Part shown: positions 9,388 to 17,453 of the stretch, in pieces
How positions within the stretch are numbered: position 1 is the stretch's first letter
How the letters are laid out: each line of letters opens with the position of its first letter
Made by a program: the position numbers and the translations under genes
Notes under the pieces: model-generated
Told to the model about the DNA's origin: nothing
Seen by the model: only the letters and a program-made list of their open reading frames with translations
Databases searched by the model: none
Assembly: GCF_013204795.1 (NCBI RefSeq)
Contig: NZ_JABMKW010000020.1
Location: 1,674,001 to 1,738,000 of the forward strand
DNA length: 64,000 bases
Direction of reading: 5' to 3'
Source: Pedobacter panaciterrae
GTDB lineage: Bacteria > Bacteroidota > Bacteroidia > Sphingobacteriales > Sphingobacteriaceae

Positions 9388-10713
9388 TTAATTTCTGCCG
9401 TAACCCGGGTTCTGAACAAGTGATGGATCGGCAATGATCTCTCCTGCCGGTATTGGAAAAATGTATTTATTAGGATCGTTCAGGTTCAGGACTGCAGGGG
9501 CTCTACCTGTTCTGACCAAATCAAACCACCTGAAAGGTTCCAGGGCAAACTCTACACGCCTCTCATTTTCTATAGCTAACAATACTTCATCCTTATTCAG
9601 ACTTGCGCTTATTTCAGGCACGCTCGACCTAACCCTTACCGCATTTATATCTGCAATTGCACCGCTTAAATCAGGTACTGTTTTAAGTACACGTGCTTCG
9701 GCCCTGTTAAGAAATAATTCTGCCGTTCTGATAATGTATCCAGCAGAAGTGTTAGTGGGATAAATACCACCAATAAATTGTCCTGCAGCATTTTTCACAG
9801 AAAGGATTTTACGATCACCACCAACAGCAGGATCATTCAAAAGATTGTGAATTACTGCTTTTGGTTCAAGTGCCCTGTTACTGGTATTCCATTGAGCGTA
9901 ACCCGCATTAACATCATTTACACTGTAAGAAAGTTCTAATACAGACTCTGATGTTCCCGCAGCAAGATTAAAAGGTTTAATCAATTTATACCCGGGATTT
10001 GCCAAAACAGTATTGATATCGGCTTCGGCCTCAGTATATTTTTTCTGATATAGATAAAGTCTGGCTCTCAATGCAACTGCTGTAGACCTGGTTATCCTGT
10101 TCCTCACAATAGTAGTAGGCAGCAAGGGTTCTGCCTTGTTTAAATCTTCGAGTACCTGAGCAAACACTTCCGCCTGTGTACTTTGCTTAACGCCTAGTTT
10201 ATCAGCCACCACATTAGTTGGTGTTAAAAATATCTGCACATTGCCAAACACCCGGGCAAGATCAAAATAAGATAAGGCCCTAATGGCATAAGCCTCACCT
10301 AACAGCTGATTTTTAAGATCATTACCAAGCTTATTATCTGTTACCAGGGGCACCTTTTCAATAATATGATTGGTGCGGTTAATGGTGTTGTAGAAGTTCC
10401 CCCAATAGGTAGATAAGAATGCAATATCTGACCGCAGATCATAATTGATTACATTCAAATCCGTTTGGGCATTGTTTAGTGATTTAATGTCTCCACCCGA
10501 TTGAAGTATTGTATTCTGGAAAGCGCTTCCATAATTAAGACTTGCCAATCCGCGGTAAGCGCCTCTTACTGCAGCTTCTGCTGATGATCTATCGTAGATC
10601 GTAGTTTCATCGGGTATGGTATCGTATGGTGAAACTTCTAAATATTTTTTGCAGGAGAACAGTGATGAACTGATCAGCAATAAAAATAGGAGTGTTTTAT
10701 TTTTAGTATTCAT
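9388..10713 (-). CDS. SusD/RagB-family nutrient-binding outer-membrane lipoprotein
   Basis: A 441-aa protein. I chose ATG at 10713 because it gives a lipoprotein signal (LLLISSSLFSCKKYLEVSP, lipid-attached Cys at about 22); the longer frame back to 10875 lies inside susC. SusD hallmarks are the N-terminal YLEVSPYDTIPDE segment, TPR-like helices and the C-terminal block ERRVEFALEPFRWFDLVRTG. SusD is the lid of the SusC transporter and captures substrate at the cell surface. The gene begins 10 nt after the susC stop. The substrate is often a glycan, but no glycosidase is in this operon and the co-transcribed genes point elsewhere. Confidence 0.95.
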   Translation of the reverse strand: MNTKNKTLLFLLLISSSLFSCKKYLEVSPYDTIPDETTIYDRSSAEAAVRGAYRGLASLNYGSAFQNTILQSGGDIKSLNNAQTDLNVINYDLRSDIAFLSTYWGNFYNTINRTNHIIEKVPLVTDNKLGNDLKNQLLGEAYAIRALSYFDLARVFGNVQIFLTPTNVVADKLGVKQSTQAEVFAQVLEDLNKAEPLLPTTIVRNRITRSTAVALRARLYLYQKKYTEAEADINTVLANPGYKLIKPFNLAAGTSESVLELSYSVNDVNAGYAQWNTSNRALEPKAVIHNLLNDPAVGGDRKILSVKNAAGQFIGGIYPTNTSAGYIIRTAELFLNRAEARVLKTVPDLSGAIADINAVRVRSSVPEISASLNKDEVLLAIENERRVEFALEPFRWFDLVRTGRAPAVLNLNDPNKYIFPIPAGEIIADPSLVQNPGYGRN

Positions 10714-10723
10714 GATTCTAGTA

Positions 10724-13700
10724 TTAAAATGAAATGTTGGCTCCAAACTGAATTCCTCTTGGTTGTGGTGGTGTGGCTGTATCCAAACCGTCGAGATTCT
10801 GGCCTGCACTACCCGAACTTTCCGGATCAGCACCTGAATATTTTGTTTTAAGCCAAAGGTTAGTTCCCAAAACATACAGCCTTACTTTGCCCAACCTTAC
10901 TTTAGAAGTTACTGATGCAGGCAAAGTATAACCTAAAGAGGCCGCTTTAAGTCTGATAAAAGATCCATCCTCCAGATATCTGCTGTTCTGTTCGATGTTG
11001 TAATTATTACCCACACTGGTAACTCGAGGAGTATTGGTTATATCTCCTTCTTTTTGCCACCTGTTCAGTTGGCTCTTTAAAATCGATCTGGAGGCATCTC
11101 TTGTGCCCCCACCTTCCAAAATGTATTTGTTAAAATTGAATACTTTATTGCCATATTGGTAAGTAAACAATACGTTAAAATCAAATCCTTTATAGCTGAT
11201 ATTATTAGAAAAACCTCCAAAGAAATCAGGAATGAGATTACCCATCAGCTGACGATCTGCCGTGGTCACAGTAGTTCCTGTGGTTCCATCGGCATGCTGA
11301 AATATAGCATCTCCGGTTGTAGGGTCAACATATAGCTGTTTGTATAACCAGAAACTTCCCAGTGCAGCCCCTTCCTGTGTTCTTCTATACTCTCTGGCTT
11401 CAAAGGTGATGGGGCTAACCAGTTTCTCCGCGCGGTTTACATTTCTTGAAATGTTAAAATTTGCTGACCATTCAAAGTCCTTAGATTTAATAATTGTTCC
11501 GGTTATTGCCAGCTCAATTCCCTTATTACTTACTTCACCGGCATTAGCTAATGTGCTTGAATACCCTGTTGACTGTGGCACAGGCAAATAAAGCAAAGCA
11601 TCTGTGGTGTATTTGTAGTAAGCATCAAAATTCAGAAACAACCTATCCTTAAATAAACCCAAATCAATTCCTGCGTTGTAGGTAGTGGTTTTTTCCCATT
11701 TCAAGTCAGGATTTTTTAATTGAGCAGGTGCTACGCCAGGTTTAGGTCCGCTTGTCAGGTTATCAGGATACGCCGCCGAGCCAGACCATAAACCCAATGC
11801 GGCATAGTCATTAATACCATTTTGATTCCCGGCAGAACCGGCACTTAGCCTAAGCTTGAATTCAGATATGGTTTCTGAATTTTGTAGAAAGGCTTCCTGT
11901 TTGATCCTCCATGAAGCGCCTATACCTGGAAAGAATCCCCAGCGATTATTGGCACCAAATTTAGATGAACCATCAGCTCTGATTACGCCTTCAAGAAAAT
12001 ATTTGTTATCGAGACTGTAGTTCAGCCTACCAAAAAATGAAGCAAGTGTAGACTTCGATCTTCTCTGATCTGCTGTTCTTACAGAAGCAGCAGAGATTTG
12101 CTGAAAGAAATTATTTGGGAAACCCTGCCCTACTTCCTGAGCTACCTTAACATCGGTACTCTGAATACTATTTCCAATTAAAACAGTAATATTTTGTCTC
12201 GAATTAAGTGCCTTTACATAGGATAATGTTTGTTCATTCTGAATAATTGTGCTGGTAGTAAACACCTCTTTTCTATAACCCAATGGATTGGGGCTGCCAC
12301 CAATAATTGTTTGATCGTTAAAGAACTCACGTTCATTATAGTTATCGTAATCTAAACCAATTGAAGATTTAAACTTAAGACCGGGTAAAATATTAACTTC
12401 TATAAACTGATTACCTATATACCGAATGCTTGTGGTTGAGATATTGGTAATATCAGTATTTACAAGATTATCAATATTTTCATAAATAGAACCTCTGGCT
12501 GGCGTTCCATCTGCGTTGTATAAAGGTAAATAAGTCGGGTGATGCAATGCGGCAAGTAAATGTCCGGCCTGCTGACCGGCGCCACCTCTAACTTGCTGTC
12601 TGAATGTTCTGTAAACACCATTACTTGAACTAAGGGTAACTTTATCATTCAGCTTGCTATCAAGATTTAGCTTAAAACTTCCACGCTGAAAATCAGCTGG
12701 CTTTAATATCCCTTCCTGATCGGTATAACCGGCACCTATATTATAACGGATCTTCTCACTTCCACCTTGAATACTGAGGTCATAATTCTTAACCTGCGCA
12801 GTCCTGAAAACCCTGCTTAATCGATCATAAGTTTGCTGATCTTCTGGGTTACCTCTTCCTGGAACACCATTAATAACATCTGTTACTGGTCTGAATGGAC
12901 GATTCTCGTAGGTTTGATTTAGGCTAGGCTTGTCTTTACCTGAATTTACCCACTGTTCATTAACCAACATGGCGTGCTCCGGACCGGTAGTGAGTTCCCA
13001 TAATCGATCAGGATCTGCCTTTTGCCAGCCATGTGATATCTCTAAATTATATTTTGTTTTACCTAAAAGGTACTCTCCTCTTTTAGTGGTTACTAAAATA
13101 ACTCCATTGGCTCCACGAGAACCATAAATTGCAATAGCACTTGCATCTTTCAGTACTTCAATGCTTTCAATATCCGCGGGATTGATATCCGCCAGGGGCG
13201 ATGTTTTTTTCCCACCCAAATCAAGAGTCGACAAAGAGTTGTTATTCACAAATACACCATCAATAACATATAATGGCTCGTTACTCGCGTTAATAGAAGC
13301 GGTACCTCGCACCTGTACTTTTACACCTTCTCCCGGAGAACCTGAGTAAGTTCCCACCTGGACACCTGCCGCCCTACCTTGTAACTGGGCATCAAAACTG
13401 GCTACAGGAATCTGCTTCGTTTCGGCAGCATTTACCTTAACAATAGCGCCTACAACACTTTTACGCGTTTGGGCACCATACCCAACAACTACAACGTCAT
13501 TTAGCTGACTTGCACTCTCTTTTAATTCTACCAGGATTGGGCTTCCATTGGCCACAACCTGTTTTTTTTCGTAGCCTACATAAGTAATTTCTAAAGTATA
13601 AGGGAATTTCTGACCGGTAACAAAATCGAACTTTCCATTTTTGTCTGTCTGGACAACATGTGTAGTACCGGTAATGTGGATACTTACCCCAGGGATTCCA

Positions 13701-13879
13701 AGCTTTGTTACAGCGTCAATAATTTGACCTTTAAGAGTAGAATTAATAAGAGGTTGAGTTTGGGAGAAGGAAATGAGCGGTAAAAAGATCATTACCACGA
13801 TACTGCTCTTCAATAGCAGTGTCTTTTTTAACAAGGAATAAGCACTATATAAATGCTTACCCTTTTTAAAATTTTGCAT
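10724..13879 (-). CDS. SusC/RagA-family TonB-dependent outer-membrane transporter
   Basis: A 1,051-aa transporter, usual length for SusC. It has a signal peptide ending near FLPLISFSQ, a carboxypeptidase-regulatory-like domain (KGQIIDAVTKLGIPGVSIHI through YVGYEKKQVV, about residues 50-115), the SusC-specific VVVVGYGAQTRKSVVGA motif, a plug domain (GRAAGVQV, PLYVIDGVF, DIESIEVLKDASAIAIYGSRGANGVILVTTK) and a 22-strand barrel ending in a terminal Phe. With SusD it imports oligomeric substrates using TonB energy. First structural gene of the operon, preceded by a leader of about 260 nt with a Cys-rich leader peptide and hairpins. The start codon lies between 9-bp inverted repeats (13862-13870 and 13883-13891). 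Confidence 0.97.
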   Translation of the reverse strand: MQNFKKGKHLYSAYSLLKKTLLLKSSIVVMIFLPLISFSQTQPLINSTLKGQIIDAVTKLGIPGVSIHITGTTHVVQTDKNGKFDFVTGQKFPYTLEITYVGYEKKQVVANGSPILVELKESASQLNDVVVVGYGAQTRKSVVGAIVKVNAAETKQIPVASFDAQLQGRAAGVQVGTYSGSPGEGVKVQVRGTASINASNEPLYVIDGVFVNNNSLSTLDLGGKKTSPLADINPADIESIEVLKDASAIAIYGSRGANGVILVTTKRGEYLLGKTKYNLEISHGWQKADPDRLWELTTGPEHAMLVNEQWVNSGKDKPSLNQTYENRPFRPVTDVINGVPGRGNPEDQQTYDRLSRVFRTAQVKNYDLSIQGGSEKIRYNIGAGYTDQEGILKPADFQRGSFKLNLDSKLNDKVTLSSSNGVYRTFRQQVRGGAGQQAGHLLAALHHPTYLPLYNADGTPARGSIYENIDNLVNTDITNISTTSIRYIGNQFIEVNILPGLKFKSSIGLDYDNYNEREFFNDQTIIGGSPNPLGYRKEVFTTSTIIQNEQTLSYVKALNSRQNITVLIGNSIQSTDVKVAQEVGQGFPNNFFQQISAASVRTADQRRSKSTLASFFGRLNYSLDNKYFLEGVIRADGSSKFGANNRWGFFPGIGASWRIKQEAFLQNSETISEFKLRLSAGSAGNQNGINDYAALGLWSGSAAYPDNLTSGPKPGVAPAQLKNPDLKWEKTTTYNAGIDLGLFKDRLFLNFDAYYKYTTDALLYLPVPQSTGYSSTLANAGEVSNKGIELAITGTIIKSKDFEWSANFNISRNVNRAEKLVSPITFEAREYRRTQEGAALGSFWLYKQLYVDPTTGDAIFQHADGTTGTTVTTADRQLMGNLIPDFFGGFSNNISYKGFDFNVLFTYQYGNKVFNFNKYILEGGGTRDASRSILKSQLNRWQKEGDITNTPRVTSVGNNYNIEQNSRYLEDGSFIRLKAASLGYTLPASVTSKVRLGKVRLYVLGTNLWLKTKYSGADPESSGSAGQNLDGLDTATPPQPRGIQFGANISF

Positions 13880-13928
13880 AACTTTAAAAAGTTTTAATTA
13901 ATTAAATTCTATTGGTTGAAACGAGTTG

Positions 13929-14022
13929 GCATTTCAGTAAGTGATTGGCGTTGCGTACTGAATGCTTTGATAAAGGCAGGATTCTAATCCTGTCTTTATT
14001 ATTTCTTTATAGCTTGAAATGC
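13929..14022 (-). promoter_or_regulatory. Putative attenuator: hairpins and alternative pairing between leader ORF and susC
   Basis: On the minus-strand transcript, after the leader ORF stop, I can fold three elements. H1: 13999-13987 pairs with 13982-13970 (12 of 13 bp, one A-C mismatch, 4-nt loop TAGA). H2: GCATTCAGTA (13965-13956) pairs with TACTGAAATGC (13939-13929) with one bulge. Alternative H3: GCATTTCA (14022-14015), immediately at the leader stop codon, is perfectly complementary to TGAAATGC (13936-13929), the 3' arm of H2. H2 and H3 cannot coexist. A ribosome stalled on the Cys codons would cover the H3 5' arm. No classical U-run follows either hairpin, so whether the control is on transcription or translation is open. 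Confidence 0.6.
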
Positions 14023-14117
14023 TATTGCATGGAACAGCAACAACAGTGAGAAGAAAATCTCAATCGATTTAGACTGCAGAGCGCAATTTCTTTTTTTAAG
14101 TGTAAAATTCTTTTCAT
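14022..14117 (-). CDS. Cys-rich leader peptide (31 aa, four consecutive Cys codons)
   Basis: ATG at 14117, TAG at 14022. The peptide is basic at the N-terminus (MKRILHLKKEI) and ends SSHCCCCSMQ; five of 31 residues are Cys, four in a row (codons TGT TGT TGC TGT at 14045-14034). It starts about 25 nt after the predicted transcription start of the susC operon and ends 142 nt before susC. Runs of one amino acid's codons in a short 5' ORF are the hallmark of ribosome-mediated attenuation, and Cys-containing leader peptides are known upstream of sulfur-assimilation genes in actinobacteria. I infer a cysteine-sensing leader. It has no detectable transmembrane or secreted-protein character. Confidence 0.75.
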   Translation of the reverse strand: MKRILHLKKEIALCSLNRLRFSSHCCCCSMQ

Positions 14118-14147
14118 TGTTTGGTTTTGTTTCTTATCAATTCAACG

Positions 14148-14178
14148 CAAATGTAATTGCATTTTTGTTAAAAACAAA
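14148..14178 (-). promoter_or_regulatory. Bacteroidota-type promoter of the susC operon
   Basis: On the minus strand, TTTG (14178-14175), a 19-nt spacer and TACATTTG (14155-14148) match the Bacteroidota -33/-7 consensus (TTTG, TAnnTTTG). The expected start of transcription is near 14140, giving a leader of about 260 nt with the Cys-rich ORF inside. The rest of the 402-nt gap between susC and the GH43 gene is AT-rich; I see no clear consensus promoter for the plus-strand gene in it. Confidence 0.75.
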
Positions 14179-14281
14179 TAAAATCTATGGATTTAATAGA
14201 GTATTAGTGAAAAAAGATATAAAACAATACCTTAGGCTTTAATTAAGTTTAAACACATTATACGATCCAAACACATTAAAA

Positions 14282-15259
14282 ATGAAGAAGTATCAACTTT
14301 TGCTCTGCCTTTCGTTCATAGCACTTTCCCTATCCGCACAAAAAAAATCAAAAGAGACTTCTGGAAATCCAATATTTCCAGGTTGGTATGCCGATCCTGA
14401 GGGAGCTATATTCGGCAAAGAATATTGGGTTTACCCAACCTTTTCTGCCAAATATGAAGAACAGACATTTATGGACGCCTATAGTTCCAAAGATCTTGTT
14501 ACCTGGAAAAAACATCCGCACATTCTTGATACAAGCAATGTTAAATGGGCTAAAAAAGCTGTATGGGCACCGTCAATTACTAAAAAAGGAAATAAATATT
14601 ATCTCTTTTTTGGTGCTAATGACATTCAAAATGATAATGAAATTGGTGGTATAGGTGTTGCCGTTTCAGATAAACCGAACGGCCCATTTAAAGATCTTAT
14701 AGGAAAACCACTGATCGATAAATTTCATAATGGTGCACAACCAATTGATCAATATGTTTTTAAAGATAAAGACGGACAATACTATCTATTTTATGGTGGC
14801 TGGTCTCATTGCAACGTTGTAAAATTAAGTGATGATTTTAAAAGCATTGTGCCGTTCCCTGATGGAACAACTTATAAAGAGGTAACGCCTAAGGGATATG
14901 TTGAGGGAGCTTTTATGTTTATCAAAGATGGAAAGTATTATTTCATGTGGTCTGAAGGTGGATGGACCGGTCCGGATTATTCAGTAGCTTACGCCATATC
15001 AGATTCACCTTTGGGTCCATTTAAACGTATAGATAAGATCTTAAAGCAAGATCCATCTATCGCTACCGGCGCAGGTCATCATTCTGTAATCAAGAATCCA
15101 AAAACTGGTGATTATTACATTATATACCACCGTCGTCCATTAGGAGAAACCAATGGTAATCATAGGGTTACCTGCATAGATAAAATGGAATTCGATGAAA
15201 ACGGACTGATCAAACCTATCAAAATCACTTTCGAAGGTGTAAGTTCTAATCCCCTGTAG
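14282..15259 (+). CDS. Secreted glycoside hydrolase family 43 protein
   Basis: A 325-aa protein with a signal peptide (LLLCLSFIALSLSAQ) and a five-bladed propeller catalytic domain. The family's three acidic residues are visible: general base Asp38 in GWYADPEG, pKa-modulating Asp156 in GAQPIDQYVF and general acid Glu208 in YVEGAFMF. GH43 enzymes remove arabinofuranosyl or xylosyl residues or cut arabinan; the exact specificity cannot be read here. It stands alone, diverging from the susC operon, and its last 14 bases overlap the convergent hxlR-type gene. It is probably periplasmic or secreted. Confidence 0.9.
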   Translation: MKKYQLLLCLSFIALSLSAQKKSKETSGNPIFPGWYADPEGAIFGKEYWVYPTFSAKYEEQTFMDAYSSKDLVTWKKHPHILDTSNVKWAKKAVWAPSITKKGNKYYLFFGANDIQNDNEIGGIGVAVSDKPNGPFKDLIGKPLIDKFHNGAQPIDQYVFKDKDGQYYLFYGGWSHCNVVKLSDDFKSIVPFPDGTTYKEVTPKGYVEGAFMFIKDGKYYFMWSEGGWTGPDYSVAYAISDSPLGPFKRIDKILKQDPSIATGAGHHSVIKNPKTGDYYIIYHRRPLGETNGNHRVTCIDKMEFDENGLIKPIKITFEGVSSNPL

Positions 15260-15602
15260 GGCGGTTAGCATCCCCCCAGTCGGACAATAACCGGAGAACC
15301 GGCTCAAGCCGCAATCCTAACTCTGTAAGCTTATATTCTACCCTGGGCGGAACCTCAGGGAAGATCATTCTACTTACCAAACCATCATTTTCCAGTTCTC
15401 TAAGCTGTAAAATCAATATCCTCTCGGAAATATTAGGCATTGATTTACGAAGTTTACTATACCTTAAACTTCCACAATTTAACAGACGCCACAATATAGT
15501 GGGCTTCCAACGACCGCCAATTAAGTCTAAAGTATAGGCCATACCACAACTAGCATTTATCTGCACCTCGTTTTCAAGGTTTGTAGAGCTCTCTTTTCTC
15601 AT
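15246..15602 (-). CDS. HxlR-family winged-helix transcriptional regulator
   Basis: A 118-aa regulator with the HxlR core: DLIGGRWKPTILWRLLNCGSLRYSKLRKSMPNISERILILQLRELENDGLVSR, then the wing and a C-terminal dimerisation helix. A Cys at residue 19, just before helix 1 (NASCGMAYTL), is at the place used for redox or electrophile sensing in HypR/QorR-type relatives. It diverges from an SDR gene with 111 nt between them that hold two inverted repeats, the usual arrangement where HxlR represses the adjacent oxidoreductase and itself. Its 3' end overlaps the GH43 gene by 14 nt. Confidence 0.9.
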   Translation of the reverse strand: MRKESSTNLENEVQINASCGMAYTLDLIGGRWKPTILWRLLNCGSLRYSKLRKSMPNISERILILQLRELENDGLVSRMIFPEVPPRVEYKLTELGLRLEPVLRLLSDWGDANRPTGD

Positions 15603-15619
15603 TACTTACATTTATGTTA

Positions 15620-15673
15620 GTACTATACAATTTTATCAGTACATACAATTGTAAAAGTACAAATATACCTTTG
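15620..15673 (+). promoter_or_regulatory. Probable HxlR operator and SDR promoter
   Basis: Two related inverted repeats: GTACT(15620-15624)/AGTAC(15638-15642) around ATACAATTTTATC, and the 10-bp palindrome TACAATTGTA (15644-15653) set within GTAC..GTAC (15639-15660). A TAnnTTTG -7 element (TACCTTTG, 15666-15673) for the plus-strand SDR gene follows directly; no -33 TTTG is seen, consistent with a regulator-controlled promoter. Confidence 0.55.
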
Positions 15674-15713
15674 CAATAAGTATTTAAACTAATATTTATT
15701 ACAGAAAACAGAT

Positions 15714-16454
15714 ATGGAACATTTGAAAAACAAAGTAGCAGTAGTAACAGGTGGAAGTCGTGGTATAGGAGCTGCAATTGTAAAAAGACTTGCAAAAGAA
15801 GGTACAACTGTCGCTTTCACATATGTAAATGGGAAAGAAAAAGCAGACGCATTAGTTAATGAGCTAACAGAAATAGGTTCAAAAGTTTTGGCAGTTAAAG
15901 CAGATAACGCTATTGAAGGAGAAATAACAGCCGCAATACAAGAGGCAATTACAACTTTTGGGAAATTAGATATTTTAGTTAACAGCGCAGGTGTTTACAT
16001 TGGGAAACCATTTGAAGAACATACCCTCGCTGATTATGACATCACTATGGCAGTAAACGTAAAAGCTGTAGTGGAGGCCTGTCTAATTGCTGCGAAAAAG
16101 ATGGAAAACTCGGGTAGGATCATAACCATAGGAAGTAATATGGCTGATAAAGTACCTGCTGCCCAGGGCACATTATATGCAATGAGCAAATCTGCCCTAA
16201 GTGGACTTACAAAAGGCCTGTCGCGTGATTTGGGCCCGAGAGAAATTACTGTTAATCTGATACAACCGGGTCCTATAAATACAGATATGAACCCTGAGAC
16301 CTCAGAACATGCAGACTTTCAGCGAAGCTTAATGGCAATAAAAAAATATGGCAAACCAGAGCATATAGCAGATGTGGTAGCTTATTTAGCAAACCCCGAC
16401 AGTGGCTACACCACAGGCTCAATAATTACAATTGATGCTGGAACTACCAGCTAA
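15714..16454 (+). CDS. SDR-family oxidoreductase (3-oxoacyl-ACP reductase-like)
   Basis: A 246-aa classical short-chain dehydrogenase: cofactor motif VTGGSRGIGAAI (11-22), structural NSAG (90-93), and catalytic Ser141, Tyr155 and Lys159 (YAMSK). It would reduce a carbonyl or oxidise an alcohol with NAD(P)(H) in the cytosol. It is monocistronic, diverges from the HxlR gene and is probably its target; SDRs next to HxlR are often induced by reactive electrophiles or quinones. The substrate is unknown. The gene is followed by an 11-bp hairpin. Confidence 0.9.
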   Translation: MEHLKNKVAVVTGGSRGIGAAIVKRLAKEGTTVAFTYVNGKEKADALVNELTEIGSKVLAVKADNAIEGEITAAIQEAITTFGKLDILVNSAGVYIGKPFEEHTLADYDITMAVNVKAVVEACLIAAKKMENSGRIITIGSNMADKVPAAQGTLYAMSKSALSGLTKGLSRDLGPREITVNLIQPGPINTDMNPETSEHADFQRSLMAIKKYGKPEHIADVVAYLANPDSGYTTGSIITIDAGTTS

Positions 16455-16462
16455 TGGCTAAC

Positions 16463-16494
16463 ATACAGCGCAACCATTTTAGTTTGCGCTGTAT
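16463..16494. terminator. Bidirectional terminator between SDR and map
   Basis: Perfect 11-bp stem (ATACAGCGCAA, 16463-16473; TTGCGCTGTAT, 16484-16494) with a 10-nt loop between two convergent genes. A weak T-rich stretch (CCTTGTTATT) follows on the plus strand. Confidence 0.7.
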
Positions 16495-16499
16495 CCTTG

Positions 16500-17264
16500 T
16501 TATTCCCAAATATTATTTACGGCAGTAAGGATAACCGGCTTACCATCTGTAACCATTATAGTATGTTCATGTTGCGCGACATAGCCACCTTTATTACCAA
16601 CCAATGTCCATCCATCCTTTTCCTGGTCAGCATAAGTTGAAGCGGTGGCAATAAATGTTTCAATAGCTACAATAGAATTCTTTCTGAAGCGTGTAGTATT
16701 AAATCTATCATAACAGTTCAAGATCTCATGCGGTTCTTCGTGTAAACTTCTACCTACTCCATGTCCGGCAAGGTTTTTTATCACCTTATATCCAGATTTA
16801 CGGGCCTCTGTTTCAATCAATCTACCGATATCTGCAATCTTTACTCCTCCTTTTATCTGATCTATGGCTTTACGCAATATTTGTTTTGATGCATCTACAA
16901 GCGGCTGAAGCTCATTTATATCTTCCCCTAAAATAAAAGAACCACCATTGTCAGCCCAAAAGCCATTTAACTCGGCAGATACATCAATATTAATGATATC
17001 GCCTTCTTTAAAAACTTTATTTTCTGTAGGAATACCATGAGCAATCTCATTATTCACGCTTATGCACGTCCATCCAGGGAAGTCATAAGTCAGCTTAGGT
17101 GCCGATTTTGCGCCTAAGGCGCTTAAAATTGCTCCTCCAAAATCATCCAATTCTTTAGCTGTCATACCTGGAGCAGCATGTTCCCTCATTTGTTTAAGGG
17201 TTTCTGCTACCGCATTACTGATCTGTTGCATTCCTGAAAGTTCTTCGTCTGATGTAATTGACAT
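16500..17264 (-). CDS. map: Type I methionine aminopeptidase
   Basis: A 254-aa cytosolic enzyme that removes N-terminal Met from new proteins. The five metal ligands are in place: Asp94 (INIDVSA), Asp105 (ADNGGSF), His168 (AGHGVG), Glu202 and Glu233 (QHEHT); substrate-contact His76 (EIAHGIP) is also present. The length and the absence of a zinc-finger N-terminus are as in bacterial type I enzymes. The ADNGGSF motif replaces the more usual DTA(A/V)T-type motif, so this is a divergent subgroup and the organism may carry another copy by the ribosomal genes. A -7-like TATCTTTG lies at 17286-17279, close to the start codon. Confidence 0.92.
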   Translation of the reverse strand: MSITSDEELSGMQQISNAVAETLKQMREHAAPGMTAKELDDFGGAILSALGAKSAPKLTYDFPGWTCISVNNEIAHGIPTENKVFKEGDIINIDVSAELNGFWADNGGSFILGEDINELQPLVDASKQILRKAIDQIKGGVKIADIGRLIETEARKSGYKVIKNLAGHGVGRSLHEEPHEILNCYDRFNTTRFRKNSIVAIETFIATASTYADQEKDGWTLVGNKGGYVAQHEHTIMVTDGKPVILTAVNNIWE

Positions 17265-17453
17265 GGTCTTTTTTTATACAAAGATAGAAATATTCAACAA
17301 TCTGTAGAGGAACTCCACAGCTTTCCGAAACCGCCAATAAAATAAACCACTGAAAATCAGACTGGTGCCAAAAAACATATACTTAGGCACTATTATGTAG
17401 CATAGTCTAAACATAATTAACAAGAATATTAATTGAAATTTAAAATAAGTATT

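Noticed and set aside
10714-10875. N-terminal extension of SusD to 495 aa
   Set aside because: It lies inside susC in another frame and would destroy the lipoprotein signal; ATG at 10713 is far better.
13970-13999. Hairpin H1 as a simple intrinsic terminator
   Set aside because: No U-run follows on the minus strand, so I list it only as part of the putative attenuator.
15574-15807. Minus-strand 77-aa Leu/Tyr-rich ORF across the hxlR-SDR gap
   Set aside because: It covers the divergent promoter and operator region and both flanking gene starts; composition is that of AT-rich non-coding DNA.
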